From positions 1-48,858 of the forward strand of contig CAMUPF010000012.1 of assembly GCA_947090755.1 (NCBI GenBank): a stretch of DNA of 48,858 nucleotides, read 5' to 3'. Under the pieces are notes generated by a model. It was not told the origin of the DNA, made no database searches, and saw only the letters and a program-made list of their open reading frames with translations. The stretch's first letter is position 1. Every line of letters starts with the position of its first letter. Positions 46,164 through 48,858 of the stretch are shown here, piece after piece. Origin of the DNA: an uncultured Candidatus Melainabacteria bacterium. Its GTDB lineage: Bacteria > Cyanobacteriota > Vampirovibrionia > Gastranaerophilales > Gastranaerophilaceae. Both the position numbers and the translations under genes were made by a program.

Positions 46164-47147
46164 ATGATTTTAGTAACAGGCGGAGCCGGATATATCGGAA
46201 GCCACTGCGTTTTAAAACTTAAAGAGGCAGGCGAAAAAGTTCTGGTTTTTGATAACTTTTCAACCGGTCATATTGAAACCGTGCAAAACTTAGGGGTTGA
46301 ATTCGTTAAGGGTGATTTGAAGAACCCATCTGATATAAATGCGGTTTTTGATGATTATAAAATCGATGCAGTAGTTCATTTTGCAGCTTTTTCGCAGGTT
46401 GGTGAAAGCGTTAAAGAACCTTATAAATATTTTCAAAATAATGTTTGCGGTACCCTGAACCTTCTAGATGTAATGGTTAAACACGATTGTAAAAAGATCG
46501 TATTTTCATCTACCGCGGCGACTTATGGTGAGCCGGTTTACACGCCTATTGACGAAAACCACCCGCAAAAACCGATTAATCCTTACGGTGAAACAAAACT
46601 TACCGTGGAAATGATAATGGATGATTTTGATAAAGCATACGGGTTAAAAAGTGTCCGGCTAAGATATTTTAACGTAGCCGGTGCAGATGAATCAGGCCGA
46701 ATCGGTGAATGGCACGAACCTGAAACCCATTTGGTTCCGAATGTATTAAAAGCGGCTCTTGGAAGCGGACAAGTATTTAAACTGTTCGGAGATGATTATG
46801 ATACAAAAGACGGCACCTGCGTTCGCGATTATATAGACGTAAACGATTTGATTGACGCTCATATACTTGCGCTTAAATATCTTCAAGATGGCGGTGACAC
46901 AAATGTTTTCAACCTCGGAACAAAAACCGGAAGCACTGTAAAAGAAGTTTTTGCGGCCTGCGAAAACGTAACCGGCATGAAAATTCCGTATGAAATCTGT
47001 CCGCGTCGTGAGGGCGATCCGGCGATTCTTGTCGCTGATAACACTAAGGCGCTTGAAATTTTTGGCTGGCAGCCGTCACGAAAACTTCAAAATAGTGTCC
47101 AATCGGCTTGGAACTGGGAGCAAATTTTAACAAACCGTAATAAATAG
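46164..47147 (+). CDS. galE: UDP-glucose 4-epimerase
   Basis: GalE interconverts UDP-glucose and UDP-galactose (or the N-acetyl forms) and feeds galactose use and surface-sugar synthesis. The 327-aa SDR protein has MILVTGGAGYIGSHCV, VVHFAAFSQVGESV, the catalytic Ser-Tyr-Lys set in FSSTAATYGEP and NPYGETKLTVE, RYFNVAGAD and GTCVRDYIDV. It has its own AAAGGGG site and probable promoter (TATAAT near 46136). It is the only ordinary metabolic gene in this 10-kb block. Confidence 0.97.
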   Translation: MILVTGGAGYIGSHCVLKLKEAGEKVLVFDNFSTGHIETVQNLGVEFVKGDLKNPSDINAVFDDYKIDAVVHFAAFSQVGESVKEPYKYFQNNVCGTLNLLDVMVKHDCKKIVFSSTAATYGEPVYTPIDENHPQKPINPYGETKLTVEMIMDDFDKAYGLKSVRLRYFNVAGADESGRIGEWHEPETHLVPNVLKAALGSGQVFKLFGDDYDTKDGTCVRDYIDVNDLIDAHILALKYLQDGGDTNVFNLGTKTGSTVKEVFAACENVTGMKIPYEICPRREGDPAILVADNTKALEIFGWQPSRKLQNSVQSAWNWEQILTNRNK

Positions 47148-47201
47148 GCAATTATATATCCCAAATATACTTTATATAAATAAGGAAATTAAGGGATATT
47201 T

Positions 47202-47936
47202 ATGGGATTTATCAGCGCATTAAATTTTGGATTTAGTAATTATGCTTATACGCCTTCGTTTATTCCAAGCTTTGGCGGATTTAATTCCTATGCCCCTTTA
47301 TTTAGTTTTGGCGGAACAAGTACCGGTTCAAGCTATGGGCTTAGCGGTTTATCATTTGCTCCAAAGAGTAATTCTTACGACTTCTCATTCCTCAATACTT
47401 CAGCCGGAAGCCGCGCAAAATCATCAACCCGCAGCAATCTTTCATTTGGAAGCCTTACGAGAAGAACCGGTAACTTACAGTTGGATTTGGTAAATAATGC
47501 AATGTCTTGGGTTGGTAAAGTTAACAATGATGCTACCGGCAACAGGTTGTTTTCTGGCGGCGTATCTCAACACTGGTGCGCAGATTTCGTAACCTGGAAC
47601 ACTAGAAAAACTTTTGGCTCTAAATTACCATCATCATTCGGTTCTTCAAGTGTTGCCGGACTAAGGGATTGGGGAGAAAGTAATAACTGTTATATAGACA
47701 CAACTGCGGTTTCAAACAAAAGTGATTTCATTGCTCAAAATGTAAAGCCGGGCGACATTATGATTGAAAAACGCGGCGGTAAATCTCATACCGGCATCGT
47801 TACAAAGGTTAATTCTGATGGTTCTTTTGAAACAGTCGAAGGAAACACGTCTAATAAAGTTGGTACACGTAAATATAGTGCAAATAGCTCTACCTTAAGC
47901 GGTTTTGTTTCATTGGATAAATATGCAGTCGCATAA
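47202..47936 (+). CDS. CHAP-domain amidase/endopeptidase
   Basis: The 244-aa protein has a Phe/Tyr/Gly/Ser-rich N-terminal half (residues 1-90; for example SFGGTSTGSSYGLSGLSFA) and a C-terminal CHAP domain, with the catalytic Cys in HWCADFVTWNTRK, the His in KSHTGIVTKV and VEGNTSNKVGTRKY. CHAP enzymes cut peptide parts of peptidoglycan. No classical signal peptide is present, as in the other proteins of this block, so export would need a dedicated route. An AAGGGA site precedes the ATG and a terminator follows. Confidence 0.85.
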   Translation: MGFISALNFGFSNYAYTPSFIPSFGGFNSYAPLFSFGGTSTGSSYGLSGLSFAPKSNSYDFSFLNTSAGSRAKSSTRSNLSFGSLTRRTGNLQLDLVNNAMSWVGKVNNDATGNRLFSGGVSQHWCADFVTWNTRKTFGSKLPSSFGSSSVAGLRDWGESNNCYIDTTAVSNKSDFIAQNVKPGDIMIEKRGGKSHTGIVTKVNSDGSFETVEGNTSNKVGTRKYSANSSTLSGFVSLDKYAVA

Positions 47937-47958
47937 TTAATAATTGTTAAAGCATGTA

Positions 47959-47981
47959 AAAGCCCCGTGATTCGGGGCTTT
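47959..47981 (+). terminator. Terminator of the CHAP gene
   Basis: AAAGCCCCG-TGATT-CGGGGCTTT, followed by a short T-rich stretch. Confidence 0.75.
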
Positions 47982-48095
47982 CTTGTATTTGTGTTAAGAT
48001 TTGTAAAGTGGCATGGAAGGGGTATTTAAAGTTTTAAAACCATGTTACCGACATGCATGGCACGGAAACACAAAAGCAAGGAAAGGTCGAAAGCG

Positions 48096-48858
48096 ATGGG
48101 CATGGCAGCATCTCAAGCCAGATTTCTGGGCTTGACAGCTAGAATGAATAACGTCGAATTTGAAGGACAGCAGATTAACCAGCAAAGAACTGCCCTTTCT
48201 AACAAATCAGCTTCTTACTACAGCGATTTGTTAGGAATGTCTGTTCCTACTGCTCCATCTGTTGAAGACTTCACTCAGACTGTCTATACTTTCAACGACG
48301 GCGCTTTGACTAACCAGATTACATCTTTAATCGCAGGTTCTAATGGTTCATACAAAGTTAGCTACATTAGAAGCTGGACTGACGATTTCTCTATCGTTGC
48401 TGCTTCACCTAGCATTATCACAAAGGCTGGTGCTAACTACAAAATCGGCGCGGTTACTTTAAGAGATTTAGGCACTCCACCGGCTAAAGGCGTAGATGAA
48501 TACTACGATTCTTTATCCGCTGACCAGCAAAAAAACTTGATCAAAGAAGAAGAAGATTACTTGAAGCTTTTACAAAAAACTCACGGCAATACAGATAAAT
48601 ACTACGTAAGATATGTTCAAAATACCTCCACCGGTGAGTATGAAGCTATCTTCTACAACCAAAACGAGGTTCAAGGCGCAGTCTTAGACGAACGCGGCAA
48701 CACTCAATCCTTCGTCGCAGCATACAAAAATGGTTCCGCTCAAAGAGTTGAAGAAATTAAAGGCGTCGAAAATTGCTACCTCGAACAGGATTCTACAGGA
48801 CGGTATATAAACATAACAATAGATGACAAGCAGTATGCATTATCTACCAACACCGTAA
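48096..48858 (+). CDS. Conserved-ends helical protein (MGMAASQAR family, copy B), truncated by the window
   Basis: From the ATG at 48096 the frame is open to the window end (254 codons). It starts MGMAASQARFLGLTARMNN and VEFEGQQINQQRTALSNKSA, nearly the same as the 44712 product, then diverges after about residue 55 (LLGMSVPTAPSVEDFT is still similar to EVPTAPSTQDFT). The middle is different and richer in Tyr, Asn and Ser. The expected C-terminal coiled coil lies outside the window. An AAAGG site is upstream. Codon use favours A- and T-ending codons, as in a well-expressed gene. Confidence 0.8.
   Translation, partial: MGMAASQARFLGLTARMNNVEFEGQQINQQRTALSNKSASYYSDLLGMSVPTAPSVEDFTQTVYTFNDGALTNQITSLIAGSNGSYKVSYIRSWTDDFSIVAASPSIITKAGANYKIGAVTLRDLGTPPAKGVDEYYDSLSADQQKNLIKEEEDYLKLLQKTHGNTDKYYVRYVQNTSTGEYEAIFYNQNEVQGAVLDERGNTQSFVAAYKNGSAQRVEEIKGVENCYLEQDSTGRYINITIDDKQYALSTNTV

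Overview
The window is about 40% GC and looks like chromosomal DNA of a non-photosynthetic relative of Cyanobacteria, most probably a gut 'Candidatus Gastranaerophilales' / Melainabacteria-type organism. This is inference. It rests on an atpD-atpC pair detached from the rest of the ATP synthase genes (a cyanobacterial arrangement), a full-length NifU next to NifS, many FTMAEILLSL-type prepilins, and secreted-looking families that I do not recognise from better-known phyla. No rRNA, tRNA, CRISPR array, transposase, integrase or reverse transcriptase was seen.

Layout. 1-985: 3' part of a prepilin. 1044-5014: dgt, a WecG/TagA glycosyltransferase, an orphan transketolase N-half, a second type of pilin and a YhcH protein. 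4989-7902 (minus): atpD, atpC and two half-size chromate-type transporters. 7980-9080: unknown protein and rhodanese. 9155-10181: prepilin. 10707-12733: nifU-nifS. 12790-14095: rplJ-rplL with an L10-type leader. 14120-18931 (minus): pxpA, yvcK, panB, panC and a membrane protein. 19173-22667: a GNAT-like protein, DUF711, and a MotB/MotA-like pair. 22798-23947: prepilin. 24050-28335: metK, fixX, fixC, rsmD and a NarL-type regulator. 28505-29648: prepilin. 29677-31765: nth and ftsZ. 32338-33463: prepilin. 33491-38435: zinc-ribbon protein, trmFO, SPOR protein, DUF366, queC and HEAT protein. 38598-48858: a block of unusual probably envelope or exported proteins (GH24 lysozyme on a 938-aa repeat protein, CHAP amidase, glycine-rich proteins, and a family of proteins with conserved helical ends), interrupted only by galE.

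Most striking signal. Five paralogous prepilins share an almost invariant N-terminal pilin helix, conserved cysteines and a divergent C-terminal half. The four with a visible start have a strong -35/17 bp/-10 promoter, a ribosome-binding site, an ATG, and then a run of 9-13 G in the leader peptide before the pilin helix. In all four the run as assembled puts the leader out of frame with the pilin. Removing one G (or adding two) joins start codon and pilin in one open frame each time. This is the signature of slipped-strand phase variation of a multigene surface pilin family. In three of the four, and in the truncated first copy, a GC-rich hairpin-bearing insert of about 136-147 nt sits directly after the G run. 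The insert keeps the frame open, and related inserts occur in opposite orientations in different copies. I treat this combination (G-tract switch, in-frame palindromic leader insert, variable pilin) as the candidate undescribed system here.

A second theme is a set of plus-strand housekeeping genes whose -10 box lies only 6-7 nt before the ATG with no Shine-Dalgarno sequence, pointing to leaderless mRNAs.
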